Part shown: positions 23,850 to 34,984 of the stretch, one piece after another
How positions within the stretch are numbered: position 1 is the stretch's first letter
Layout of the letters: each line of letters starts with the position of its first letter
NCBI GenBank assembly: GCA_035048815.1
Contig: JAUCBN010000011.1
Coordinates: 19,732,001 to 19,796,000 of the forward strand
Reading direction: 5' to 3'
Origin: Abelmoschus esculentus
Lineage: Eukaryota > Streptophyta > Magnoliopsida > Malvales > Malvaceae
DNA: 64,000 bases
Notes under the pieces: model-generated
The model's input: the letters and a program-made list of their open reading frames with translations, nothing else
What the model was told of the DNA's origin: nothing
Database searches by the model: none
Program-made: the position numbers and the translations under genes

Positions 23850-24260
23850 CAGGGTTTCCAGTGACCTCACCGGCGTTGAAGACGGCCGCCGGCGACTTCA
23901 GGGTAACGTCCGGCGTGTTTCGCGGTGGCCGGCGAACACGCCGGAGCGGCGCCAGACGGCGGAGCCTTGGATTCACAGGCGGAGCTCGCGGCGCTTCTAG
24001 ACCGGTGTTCTTCGTGTTCTTCGTGTTCATGAAGAACACTGAAGAACACCATAGGATTTGTATGGTTTTAATCCGTTTGGTTCGTTTTTCTGGGTTTTCT
24101 CGTGTTTGCTTCAGAGGATATTTGGGAGCGGTGAGTTGGGCCGAGTTGGCCTCGGTCCAAATGGCCGAGCCAACTCGGTCAAGGGGTTTTTTGTCTCAGT
24201 TCAATGCGGCGCCGTTTTGGGGTAGCCGGGCGCGCGGGTCGGATCCGGGTATAACCCGGA
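23850..24260. other. GC-rich block inside solo LTR D
   Basis: Around 23870-24000 and 24125-24260 the sequence is rich in CGCCGG, GGCGG and CCGGCG words, unlike the AT-rich surroundings. A 143-codon plus-strand frame covers it (23843-24274), but it has no recognisable domain and is accompanied by long frames on the other strand. It is best read as LTR sequence with many CpGs. Confidence 0.5.
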
Positions 24261-24376
24261 TCTGCGCGTTTTAAAGTGGGTAGGGGATAATTACCCTCTA
24301 GGTCCCCCAAGTGTAAGCCGTAACCTATTTTAGCCCTAAAACCTTAGTTTTAATTCAATTTAGTCCCTGAAAACCC

Positions 24377-24545
24377 AATTAGGTCCCTAAACCTTTTAGA
24401 TTAATTCAATTAGGTCCTCTAGAACCTCAATTAGGTCCCTAATCCTTTAGATTAATTCAATTAGGTCCTCTAGAACCTCAATTAGGTCCCTAAACCTTTT
24501 AGATTAATTCAATTAAGTCCTTAGAAACCCTAATTAGTCCCCGAA
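24377..24545 (+). repeat. 51-bp tandem repeats in solo LTR D
   Basis: About three copies of a unit of roughly 51 bp built from AATTAGGTCCCTAA, TTTAGATTAATTC and AATTAGGTCCTCTAGAACC, with degenerate flanking copies. It resembles the TTAGGTCCCTAA phrases often seen in plant LTR leaders. Confidence 0.7.
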
Positions 24546-26960
24546 CCTCTAGAAATCACTCAATTAGGACCTCAAGCCCCTAGATTAAACCCTTAAAATT
24601 TAGATTAAGTTAATTTTAGATTTAATTAGAGTAAAGATTAATTTTAAGACTTTAAAAAATAATTAAGTCCTAAGTTAGAACTTAGTCTTTTTTAGGAAGA
24701 CTTAAAAAATTAATTTAACCTACTTAAAATCTAACATGAATTAATCTAACCCAAGCCTTAAAAATTAGACTTAAAATAGATTTAATTTAATTCTTTAACT
24801 TAGGAAATAATTTTATTTAATTGATTTAATTAAGTTTAATTAATTCCTAAAAATTTAAGTTTTAAAATTAAACTAAATTAGGCCTAGTTTTTGCCCTTAA
24901 GCCTTAAAACACTCACCCAACTTAGACTTTAAATGGGTTTTAATTCTTAAAAATTGGAAGATAATTTTAATTAATTAATTTAATTAATTTTAATTAATTT
25001 TCTAAGATATTAAGATTTAAAATTTATTAAGTCTAATAAACCTTAACTTCACCAAAACTGTAATTAAGTTAAATTAAATGTTTGAGACTTAGAAATTATT
25101 TTAGTTAAAAACTTTTAATTAATCTAAAACTTCTAAGTTAAGATTTAATAATTAACTTAATTAAGTTCAATTCATCCCCATTAAACCTTTGAACCTAAAA
25201 TTCACTAGACTTTAATTAAGAATTAAAATTTGAAGTTAAGAAAAGTTTAATTAATTAACTTAATTAAAATTTCTAAAAGCTTTGAAGTTTATTTTCACAC
25301 TTAATTTTAAGTCTTATCCTTTGTTCAAGGTTTGCTCTCGAATCCTTGTAATCTTTTTCTTTCAAGTCCTTTTTGTACTCATGTGAGAGAAATTTTTGAT
25401 GTAATGTACCATGATTTTAATAAAAATTGAAGTTCCTTTATCATGTGTTTACTTCATTTTATGTTGTCTTGCATAGCATGCTTTAGGGAGGTCACCTAAA
25501 TAACTTAGGTTACTTAATTTAGTGCCTTTTTAGGATTAGTCACTTAAATTAATTAATTTAATTTAATTAGGGAGAAAATCTATAACATAACATGTGAATC
25601 TTATGTCTCGGATACACTAAAGAGGTTGGTGTTTTGACGCACTAAGATGCTGACCTAGAGAGTGTACCTTGGCATCGAATTTATGTGTTATTAAAAACCT
25701 AGAATTTTGATAAAAACTTAAGTTTAGAATTAAAAATGGATAGGTAAACAACTAGTAACACTAGTAATTTAGGTTTTAAACTTAAGTAATGGAGCCTATT
25801 TTAGGACTAGAACTTAAAATGAACAAGATAAAAATAATCATGCATTTTACTTTAGCCTTTTGAGGCGGAAGTTATATTCTTTTAAATTTGGGTGAGGTTT
25901 CCTATATAGAGGACGTCTCGATTAACTCAAGTTTAAAAGTGGTGTAACTTCTAAATCAAAAGGATATCCAAATTTGAATAATGTTTATTTAACAATGGAA
26001 AATTAAATTAATATCTTTCTCCAAAATGTCAAATGCCACGTAATGTTTTTAAAAGGTACTACTTTTTGGGCGTTTGTAAGGGTCGTCCTTACACGTAACC
26101 GACTCCCGAACCCAACTTTTTTTTAAAAACGAATCTCTGGTTTATTTTTATGGTGTCTGGACTACCTAAGTGGCCGGTGGCGACTCCAAGTCAACCTTTT
26201 TCAAATTTAATTAAGATTTTTCTAAAATTTGGGTTTTTTCAAAATTAAATTTGATAATTCATTTTTAAAAACTTATCGAACACTTTTTCACATAAAAAAT
26301 CGCGTTTTTATAAAGAGGTCGCGACAGTTCTTTATTGAAATTCCCAAGTATTAGCTTGCTAATCTTTTAATAAAAACTTAATTCTATGTTTTAATGTTAG
26401 ATCTAGTGATTTTGTGAATGTCTTTGTGAAATCTTTTTGGATCTCATTCAATGCTGGAATTAGATGGATTCAATTGTGTTTTTATGTTAATTAAATGATT
26501 AATTGAGTCTTGATTTGATAGCACATTAATTTAATCCCGGAATAATGCAATCGGTGTAGTTTTAAGGTGCGTTTCGGTTGTTTTATGGGCTGTTTTAGAT
26601 GCTTTAATGTTGCTGGAGATATAAGGATGCTTTGGATGTGTTTTTGGATCATAATTGAAGTGGATTAGATGTTAGATTCGTTAGGTTTTGGGATGATGTT
26701 GTTCGGATATGTTTCAGCTTAGTTTACGGTCTTTTCGGCTAAGTTTTCGGTAGTTTTATGATGATCGGTTACAGCTGTTGGTTTGAGCAAGTTATGATGT
26801 GAGAATGCTCTGTTTTTAATGTTGTAGAGGAGGTACAAGAAGGTGCTTGATTGCTGGTGCGTTGATGCGATCATCGGAAAACGGCGAAAGCTCGTTTCGC
26901 TTGTTGGTGAGTGTTTTCGGACTTAAAGCGAATCGCGTTTGGTAAGGTTCTGTTTTGGGG

Positions 26961-26991
26961 ACTATGGAAGAGTGTGAAAACCTTCCATAGT
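26961..26991. repeat. Conserved 10-bp-stem hairpin (5' LTR of C)
   Basis: ACTATGGAAG (26961-26970) and CTTCCATAGT (26982-26991) form a perfect inverted repeat around an 11-base A-rich loop. The same hairpin is at 45370-45400. A partly decayed form is in H near 56925-56960. Confidence 0.7.
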
Positions 26992-27515
26992 TTAAGAGTA
27001 AGTAAAGTAATTGTTTTTGATAAACCGATATAAGTTTCGGCTACATTTGATAAAGGCATTATGTTGATAATGCATGAGATTTATGGAAATGCATGAGCAT
27101 GATTTGAAATGGTGCATACATGAGAATTACTTGCTGAAATGCATAGCTTATTTAGCATCCATGATTATGGAAAATTATGAGAAATGATTTGGGATACAAT
27201 ATGGTTATTTGCCTATTATATGATGGTGCCTTTGGGCATGACTTTTGGTTCATTTGTTGAACATATTATGCATGCTTTATGAGCAACAAGTTATATGATT
27301 TGAAATACAAAATGGTTAATTGCCTTATACATGATGGTGCCTTTGGGGCATGACTTTGGTTCATTTGTTGAACATATTATGCATGTATTATGAGCAGCAA
27401 GTTATCATGCACATTTGATTATGATATTGGCTTAGTGACACTAACTTTAGACTCGAATACGAATGACATGTCATTAGGATTGAGTGCACTATAAAATAAA
27501 GAGAATATTGAATTT

Positions 27516-27763
27516 GCCTACACGTAAACAAGGGTGACTTTGTGTCCAACCGTGCGTGGTAGAGCCGCCTACACGTAAACAAGGGTGACTTTGTGTCCAA
27601 CCGTGCGTGGTAGAGCTTGTCTATATGTAAACAAGGGTGACTTTGTGTCCGACCGTGCATATAGTTGACCCATACGTAGACAAGGGCGACTTTGTGTCCA
27701 ACCGTGCGTAGTGGGGGATAACATGTATACAAGGGGGACTAGGTGTCCGACCGATGCATGTTG
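27516..27763. repeat. Five 51-bp hairpin units (5' LTR of C)
   Basis: Each unit has the core ACAAGGGTGACTTTGTGTCC flanked by arms that pair: CTACACG/CGTGGTAG (twice), CTATATG/CATATAG, CCCATACG/CGTAGTGGG, AACATG/CATGTT. The core is constant and the stems differ. The 3' LTR has four units and the F copy about six. Confidence 0.85.
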
Positions 27764-28021
27764 AGAAAAAGGATCCGTGTATTCGGTGAACCCAAGGTTC
27801 ACATTAAGTGGTCACTAGAAAGCTAATATAAATACATGAATTTGAAATGGACGTTGTGCATCTTTTATAAATTGATTTGATAAGATTATGTGAACTCAAG
27901 GAAGCATATGATTTAAAGAACATGAGCATGTGATGTTAGCATGCATGATTTAACAATGTATTACAATCTATGGTTTCATCATGATTTTAAATAGATGCAT
28001 TGATGATTTGTGTAGAGCTTC

Positions 28022-28064
28022 CTCACTAAGCATGTTTGCTTAAGCTCTCTTTTCATCCATGCAG
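28022..28064 (+). other. CTCACTAAG plus pyrimidine tract ending in GCAG (5' LTR of C)
   Basis: CTCACTAAGCATGTTTGCTT (hairpin-forming) is followed by CTCTCTTTTCATCCATGCAG (GCAG 28061-28064). Identical at 46380-46422 in the 3' LTR. It resembles a 3' splice site; this is inference. Confidence 0.4.
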
Positions 28065-28480
28065 AGAAATAAAGGCATTGGAGCTTCGTTCGAGGCAAGG
28101 AAACCAAGGGGAAGAATCACTTCGAATTTGGTATGTTTTTGGCAAATAAATTGGGCAAGGCAATGTGTAACCCAACCTAAGTGAAGAGTGTGTAATTAGG
28201 TTTTGGTTTATGTTATAATAAGACAATTATTGTATGATTGTTAATTGTGAGCTTTGGGATTGTATGGATTGTTGATGTGTAAACTTGCATGATTGTTATG
28301 TTGTTAATCATTCTCTCGGAAGCATGCCTATAGCTTGATTGATGTCCGTGACGTTGTTGATTACGTGCCATATGTTACTAATTATATTTAGGATTGATGC
28401 ATTTAGTGGTTCTAATTAATGGTTGAGTATTGAGTAGTTGGTGTGCACTTAGTGTAACGAAACTTTTGGTTCCAGACCTA

Positions 28481-28675
28481 AAGTTTCGAAACCTTTGGGT
28501 GAAGGTTCCGAAACCTTTGTCAAATAGTTTCGAAACCTTCACAAGGTTTCGAAACCTTGCGGGCAGATTCAATTCTGGGAAGCTACTGAACGCGAAAAGT
28601 TTCAAAACTTTCCAGGAAAGTTTCGAAACCTTTTTCAAAAAGTTTCGGAACCTCTGGGAAGGTTTCAAAACCTTT
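28481..28675. repeat. GGTTTCGAAACC palindrome array (5' LTR of C)
   Basis: About eight full or half copies, the best being an 18-bp perfect palindrome CAAGGTTTCGAAACCTTG at 28542-28559. The array is open in one reading frame (28430-28771) as repeated FRNL/SFETF words, but this is repeat-driven. Confidence 0.85.
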
Positions 28676-29253
28676 GATCACCTAGAATTGAAAGTTGCTA
28701 GAAATTATATTTTAGTCCCGAATATCTTCTTTTGTTCAATTAAGGTACTTGCAGATGTTATTTTGAGCTGAAATTTTCTATGCATGCATAAAGTTGATTT
28801 AATTTCAATATGGTTAATCTAATTTGGATGAAGTCCTTGTATCTTGGAATATTTACATTTTGGTCCCTAAATTAGGGGAAAATGCAATTGATGATGTTAG
28901 AATGATCCGTTTGAGTTGAAATTCGCTGTGAGGAACTCTTGTACGATTAATTGAACTTTGATGAAGAGAATTTATATTTTGTTAACAGGATTTAAAAGTT
29001 TTACGTTTTAGTCCTTAATCTATGTTAGTGTTTAATCGGATGGTTGATTTTAATTAATGTGTTACCGACAATGCTTTGTATGAGACCTTGTCACGTAGGA
29101 ATAAGATTGTGCATCAAGTAAGATAAAATAAAAAAAATAGAACGGTTTTAGGGTTGTTTATCGAATCGAACCTTCGCGGGTTTGGTTTGATATTCCCCGT
29201 GTAACCCGTTAGTGTCGGTTCCGTCTAGGCCGGGCTAAGGGGGTTACATTTGG

Positions 29254-29269
29254 TGGTATCAGAGCCAGG
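29254..29269 (+). other. Primer binding site of element C
   Basis: TGGTATCAGAGCCAGG starts five bases after the LTR end (29248). It is the canonical plant initiator-Met tRNA primer site. Confidence 0.88.
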
Positions 29270-29883
29270 TTTGAAAAGTGTATTGTAAGGTTTGAAAAAT
29301 GTGTTGTTGATTTGTAAAGTGTGTAGTTGGTTGGTTAAAGCATGTATAGCATTGCTAAGTTATGTGCTTAAATGTGCGATTGATTATGATATGTATGATT
29401 GAGAATGATATGTTGTTGGAGTGTGAAAATCTATTCGTGATGATTGTACTTTGGGTAATGATGATTAAACTGGGGATTATCGGTTACACATTGCCAATGC
29501 CAACATATTTTCAGATGCTCTCAGTTTTCCCTTGGATCTTGCCCGAATGTAAGTTTGTTTTATTTGAACATTATGTTTTAAAATACATGTTTAAAGTTTT
29601 TGAATATGTTTCTGAGACGTAAGTCACTAGATACTATTGGTATGAACTTTGATGGTCAAGATTGAAGATGAAACGACTGTTAGGTAAGAGTAAATTCTTC
29701 CTCCTCTGTAAGTGTGCCTTCGGTTAGGCCGGAAGGTTAGTTTGTGGTGTTGCACCGTTCTTTCGAGGGTGTTTTAGTTTGTTGAAGCTGGTACGGCTGT
29801 TGCTAATCTGACTTCGGAGTTATCAATAGGATGGTAGTTAAAGTTGTTGGAATTGAGGATGTTATTTGTGAGTGTGAACAATA
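29270..29883 (+). other. Eroded interior of C, left part
   Basis: Between the PBS and element E there is T/G-rich sequence. It has one 86-codon frame (29362-29622) in which I recognise no gag motif. It is probably decayed leader or gag of C. Confidence 0.4.
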
Positions 29884-29929
29884 ATCATGTTTAGATTAAG
29901 AGCACATATATGTATATATCTATAGATAA
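29884..29929. repeat. 46-bp duplication, left copy, flanking E
   Basis: The 46 bases here are identical to 40277-40322 on the other side of element E. The tract begins ATCATGTTTAG and ends CTATAGATAA. A normal LTR-element TSD is 4-6 bp. Confidence 0.92.
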
Positions 29930-31824
29930 TGTAGCGACCCTTATAAAATTCTTAAAATAATAATAGGTGTGGTAGAAGAGGAAAAAAGGGTCACTAGTGG
30001 AATTGAAATTAAGGTTTGAAAAGTGAAATTTAGGGATTTGGGTTTGAAATAAAATTTTGGGGAAATTAGAAAATTAGGATTTAAAAATTAGGTTTTTAAA
30101 TTGTGTACAAAAATTGGGAATTTTAAAATGTTGAAAGAAATTTGAAATCTAGGATTCTTTTTTTAAAAAAAATAGGAATTAGAAAGTTAAAATTAGGGAT
30201 TTGAGATTTTAAAAAAAATAGATTGAAAAGGGAAATTTTAAAATTAGGAATTTTAAAAAAAGGGTGGAGTCGCCACCGGCCACTTTGGTAGGCCGGACAC
30301 CGTAAAAACCAGAGATTTGAAATAATTTGGGTTCGAGAGTCGGTTACGGTTAAAAACGGGTTTAGAGTTTAAAACCGCCCAAAATTGGCACCTTTATTAA
30401 ATTACCGCTTAATTAATTTTGAATTTTTCGGATTAAAGTGGCATTTAAATTACAGTTTGTTGAAGTATTCGAATTCAATTTTATTTTTACCGTGTCTTTA
30501 TTCGGAGGCAACGTACACACCGCGACCAATGCGTTGGAACAAGGGCCCGTTACGACCGAATAAATACGTATTTAATTAGGCTTGTTAATTAGCAAGGTGT
30601 GATGTAAGCAAAATAAAAGACATAATTGTAAAGACAACAAATATAAAGACAAAATAACATATGACACATAGTGATAATTAAAGAGACATAATACAAACCA
30701 AGTAATATAATTAAAAGAGATACTAATAAGATAAGAGACATGCCACCATGCTAAAATAATATAAATATACATAAACATTGTCACTTACACAACCCTAACA
30801 AAGCATATGAACTAAACCAATAACATGGCATATATACAAAGCATGTAACAACATTAACAAAAATAAATAAATAAATATCACGAGTAAAAAGGTACATAAA
30901 CACCTAAGAATATTATACAACACATGATAACAAAGATTAAAATAAATAGACCAACGAAACAAACAAATAACATGTATAAATAAACAAAACAAAACATATA
31001 ATAAACAAATAAAAAAAACAATAAAAGATACCAATAAAAATATTCATATTTTCATTGAACCATAAGAATGAAATACATAATAAATATTTCAAAAAGAACT
31101 ATATACATCTAAATATGCTCGATTAAAATCAATCCACAAATTAAACTAAACGGTAAAAGTAATGATTAGATTAGGGCATAACTTGAAAAATAACCGACTG
31201 AATGGGTGAAGTGATTCAATGAGAATAAAAATATAAATAATGGAGGCTACCAACTTACAAATGGAAATGGAAATGGAAATGGTTTCGGCAGACACCAAGT
31301 GGATTGCGGCCAGAGATTTTAAGCGACTTGGGTAGTTTTGCGGCTGTAGGTATAAAAATATGGTTAGGGGGTCCTTTATTTTTAGGGTAAATGTTATATA
31401 TATAGTTAGGGTAAAGGGTAACATATGGGAATAAAATAGGTTTAGGTTTGAATATATAAGGGTATCTATAATATGATGAAGGGTATTTTAGGTTTATCCC
31501 TTTAAAAATAATAACCAATTAAAAACAAGACCTTGGGCACCAAGTAGGGATTTTTATTATATTTTTTTATATTATAAAATTATATTTAATAGGTCAAATT
31601 TATTTATGGTTTGGGCTTATAAAGGTGGGCTCTAATAAAAGGCTTTTATTTATATCATATATTTATATATTTTTGGATTTTTGGTTTTAATTAAGAGATA
31701 GTAAGGATAATAATAATTATAAAACAAGTGATAAAATTAGGGTAAGTTAAGGTAATTTGGGTATTAAAAAGGGATGTGGATTGATTTAATTCGAGCATAA
31801 ACCCGGATAAAATTAGTGATTACA
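29930..31824 (-). repeat. 3' LTR of element E (1895 bp)
   Basis: On the minus strand it starts TGTAATCACTAATTTTATCC (31824) and ends GGGTCGCTACA (29930). It differs from the other LTR at scattered positions, by one fewer GGAAAT unit near 31260, and in poly-A run length. Minus-strand frames such as 30795-31034 are Phe/Leu-rich by AT bias and not conserved in frame in the J copy. Confidence 0.9.
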
Positions 31825-31840
31825 GTTGCCCCTCTTTGCT
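31825..31840 (-). other. Polypurine tract of element E
   Basis: Minus strand reads AAAGAGGGGCAAC directly before the LTR start TGTAATCAC, the expected place for plus-strand priming. Confidence 0.75.
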
Positions 31841-31904
31841 TATCGTTGTGAAACAATGATAAAGCAAAGACTACAAGCACTAATTTTATCCGACATCCCT
31901 GTTT

Positions 31905-32445
31905 GGAGGTACTCTGATTTCTGATCATTGTAGCATCTGACGTCCCTCTCTTCTAGCGTATACCGTGGTGGGCGACCCCTCTCTTCGAGTGTATGTCGCA
32001 AAAACAATGTTGATCCCTTCTCCATAGAATCCACATCTTCGAGATGCTCTGATTTCTGATCATTGCAGCATCTGGCGGTCCCTCTCTTCGAGCGTATACC
32101 GTGGTGGGCGACCCCTTTCTTCGAGCATATGTCGCAAAAAAAACAATGTTGATCCCTTCTCCGTAGAATCCTCATCTTCGAGATGCTCTGATTTCTAATC
32201 ATTGCAGCATCTGACGGTCCCTCTCTTCGAGCGTATACCGTGGTGGGCGACCCCTCTCTTCGAGTGTATGTCGCAAAAACAATGTTGATCCCTTCTCCAT
32301 AGAATCCATATCTTCGAGATGCTCTGATTTCTGATCATTGCAGCATATGACGGTCCCTCTCTTCGAACGTATACCGTGGTGGGCGACCCCTCTCTTCGAG
32401 CGTATGTCGCAAAGCATGACCTCCTTCTTCAAGCGTATGTCATAG
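31905..32445. repeat. Four copies of a 137-bp tandem repeat in E
   Basis: Units start at about 31905, 32043, 32182 and 32318 (139 and 136 bp apart). Each contains CTGATTTCTGATCATTGC, CTCTCTTCGAGCG, TACCGTGGTGGGCGACCCC and GTTGATCCCTTCTCC. Minus-strand frames through it (31840-32202, 32199-32606) are repeated words and probably not a protein. Confidence 0.85.
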
Positions 32446-32659
32446 AGAACGATCTTGTTGAAAAGTGATGTCTTGCTTTGAGGTTGTTGGTTGCCTTGAC
32501 TTCTGGTTGTCTTGGCATGAAAAAAATCTTTGTTGGTCTTTGTATATTCTCGATTGGTTGACCTCGATCGTTTCTTTACTTTCTTCTTCTTCGTCTTCTT
32601 CTTCATCTTCTTTTCTCAAATACCCTGAAAATCTTATAAAAGGTATCGATTTTTGATCA

Positions 32660-32820
32660 TCTTTTCTCACATTTTTTCTTTTTCTCCTTTTCTCTCTTTT
32701 TTTCTTTTCTTTCTTTCTTTTTTTTTATCTTTTTCTTTTTCTTTATTTATTTTTCTCTCTCTTTCTTTTCTCTCATTTTTTGTTTTTTTTGTCTTTTTTC
32801 TTTTCCTTTTTCAAATATCC
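32660..32820. repeat. Polypyrimidine tract in E (1)
   Basis: Almost pure C/T on the plus strand (runs of TTTCTTTC and CTCTCTTT), hence polypurine on the sense strand of E. Similar tracts lie at 34985-35110, 35375-35480 and 37460-37790. Confidence 0.85.
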
Positions 32821-32839
32821 TTAAGAAAGGATCGAATTA

Positions 32840-33680
32840 AAAAGAAAATCATCTTGAGAAAATCATCCTTAAGAAAAAAAATTTAATTGAGAAATTTGTT
32901 TTGAGGAAAAAAACCTTTAAGAAATGATCAAATTAAGAAATTAGAGATTTGAGCAAAACATCCTTAATAAAGGATCAAATTGATAAATTTGCTTTTAAAA
33001 AAAACATCCTTAAGGAAGGATCAAACTAAGAAGTTTATTTTGAGAAAAACATCCTTGAGAAAGGATCAGATTGATACATTGGCTTTTAGAAAAGCATCCT
33101 TAAGGAATGATCAAACTAAGAAAATACATCCTTAAGAAAGGATCAAATTGAGAAATTTGCTTTAAGAAAAGCATCATTAAGGAATGAGTTAAGAAACTTG
33201 CTTTGAGAAATGCATCTTCAAGAAAGGATCAACTCGAAAAATCTGCTTTGAGAAAAGCATCCTTAAGGAAGGATTAAGTTAAGAAACTTGCTTTGAGAAA
33301 AGTATCTTTAAGAAAAGATCAACTCAAGAAATCTGCTTTGAGAAAAGCATCCTTAAGGAAGGATCAAGTTAAGAAACTTGCTTTGAGAAAAACATCCTTA
33401 AGAAAGGATCAAACTAAGAAGTTTGTTTTGAGAAAAATATCCTTAATAAAGGATCAAATTTTCTTTGAGAAAAGCATCCTTAAAGAAGGATAAAATTAAG
33501 AAACTTGCTTTAAGAAAAGCATCCTTAAGAAAGGATCAAATTTAAAAATTTACTTTGAGAAAAACATCCTTAAGGAAGGATTAGATTAAGAAATTGGCTT
33601 TGAGAAAAGCATCCTTAAGGAAGGATTAAGAAATTTGTGTTTTAAGGAAAAACATCCTTAAGAAAGGATCAAATTTGAAG
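32840..33680. repeat. 45-bp tandem array in E
   Basis: About 17-18 copies of a unit of about 45 bp built from GCTTTGAGAAAAGCATCC, TTAAGGAAGGATCAA and ACTAAGAAA. The unit is a multiple of three, so a plus-strand frame (33293-33493) reads a repeated 15-residue word (LRKASLRKDQ plus VKKLA). This strand is antisense to gag of E. TCCTTAAGGA is a small palindrome in each unit. Confidence 0.88.
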
Positions 33681-34984
33681 TTCAAATATAAAGTGGTATC
33701 TTGCTTTAAGAATACCTGAATATCTCATAAAAAGGTGGTATCTCCCTTTAGAGAATACCTAATATCTCATCTAGATGTTTCGATATTTGATCGTCTTGAC
33801 ACAAAAAGCTCGTTGCCCCTAAATAACCAAAGGTTGGAAGGCCTTTAAAAACCACGATCGTGTAATTTGAATGACTTTTGATCTTTGCTAAGATCTATCT
33901 CTGTAGATCAAATCTTTAACCAATCTTCACAATTCCTGTTTAAAAAGAGTAAAATACGATGATGACACGAATTAGAATGCTCATGATGCATGGATATCTA
34001 ACATAGATGCATAAACATTTAATCTAAATGATGCATGAATATTTAATCTGAATGATGCATGAATGTTCTTTTTTTTTTCTTTCTTCTTGAAGGATAGGCT
34101 CTCGCTTTCTATTTACTAAACTCATCGGGCTTTCATCCTTCACCTTGTCTTGAAAGGAGATCATCGTCTTATGCCGATCGGAACAAAATCTTTCGCCTTC
34201 TGTAATTCAACAGCTCATACTCTGTTGAAGATGACACATCTAAACCATTTATCTCCGAATTCAGTTGCATTCAGTTTATGGTAGTAGCTCTCAATCTCAT
34301 ATTCAGAATTAGGTCACTTAAGGTCTATCTTCAACATGTTCATTATAGACTATTCTTCTTGAATTCTGCTTAATTTTTATCCCTAAAATATTTGATTAGC
34401 CATCTATATGCCCCAACATAACCTTTGCCCCAAAAGGTTTGTTGCTTACTCGAGCAATCCTTGATTGACCTAAACCCTCAAAAGGTATTATCTTACAGAC
34501 AAAGTTATCTCTTTGACAGATATCTCATATTGTATATTGCTTCTTCTTCTTGGGCCATCAAAGATGATCATTTACATCAACAACCTTGCATTTTGTAAAT
34601 CTTTTGAAAAATCATCTTTTATTTCATAAACAATTTGCTAATTGTGAGTAAAACAATATATACATGTTTTAGAAAATCCAAAAATTAGAAAAGAAAAGAA
34701 GAAAAGAAACATGGGTTCCCTGGATATCAAATGCGAGCATGCCTTAGACTCAACTCTCTATGTTCGGTTTTCAACCTTTGAACGTTGTGGCGATATTTGA
34801 AGTTTTGGAATTCCCTTCAGATTGCTCGGTTCATCCTCATGATTATCGTATTTGCTCGATCAAATCGAAGACTACTCCTTCTAGTTCTCAATATATTTCT
34901 CCTCTTATATTCGAACTTTTCGTACTTGCCCCGCTAGTATCTTCTTGAGAATTCAAAGTGTGCTTCAGACTGCATCTAGTTATA
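33681..34984. other. E interior without recognised content
   Basis: Non-repetitive interior sequence between the 45-bp array and a pyrimidine tract. No pol motif is visible on either strand. Short ATGATGCATGAATATTTAAT repeats occur near 33980-34065. Confidence 0.5.

Larger units (their letters stand above)
23183..26326 (+). mobile_element. Solo LTR D (Tat/Ogre-type), TSD GTTCT
   Basis: It starts TGTCAACACG and ends GAGGTCGCGACA, 3144 bp, flanked by perfect GTTCT copies (23178-23182 and 26327-26331). Removal restores the C LTR exactly as in its 3' copy. The 3' portion is homologous to the LTR of E: both carry GTAACCGACTC, TCTCTGGTTT and the GTGGCCGGTGGCGACTCC block. So D is a Tat/Ogre-lineage LTR in plus orientation. 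It has a GC-rich block and 51-bp repeats inside, and no coding sequence I can support. Confidence 0.9.
22529..29248 (+). repeat. 5' LTR of element C (with D inserted)
   Basis: Matches the 3' LTR from about 22545 (GGTTCATTAATTCTGGGAA) to the end GGGGGTTACA at 29248. The first bases of the 3' LTR (TGTAATATCCCG) have no counterpart here. Internal features are D at 23183-26326, a 10-bp stem hairpin at 26961-26991, 51-bp hairpin units at 27516-27763, CTCACTAAG at 28022, and a TTTCGAAA palindrome array at 28481-28675. It has one 51-bp unit more than the 3' LTR. Confidence 0.85.

Noticed and set aside
23843..24274. 143-codon frame in the GC-rich block as a protein
   Set aside because: No domain, competing long frames on the other strand, and location inside an LTR; length follows from GC content.
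28430..28771. 113-codon plus-strand frame with FRNL/FETF repeats (also 46788-47129)
   Set aside because: Translation of the TTTCGAAA palindrome array. It is open because the repeats lack stops, and no domain is seen.
29254..29269. tRNA-like sequences at PBS positions as tRNA genes
   Set aside because: Only the 3' terminal complement of a tRNA is present, directly after an LTR; no cloverleaf.
29884..29929. The 46-bp flanking match of E as a chance AT-rich similarity
   Set aside because: All 46 positions match and both copies abut the LTR termini exactly; chance is not credible.
30795..31034. Hydrophobic minus-strand frame repeated at 39241-39480 as a small membrane protein
   Set aside because: It lies in the LTR of E, is Phe/Leu-rich from AT/T-run bias, opens at a non-ATG codon, and its frame is not kept over the first part of the diverged J copy (56447-56767).
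33293..33493. Plus-strand 66-codon frame with repeated basic words as a possible gene
   Set aside because: It is the translation of a 45-bp tandem repeat, antisense to gag of E, with no start context and no extension beyond the array.
32840..33680. CRISPR-like array
   Set aside because: Units are contiguous tandem repeats without unique spacers, in a plant nuclear retrotransposon.
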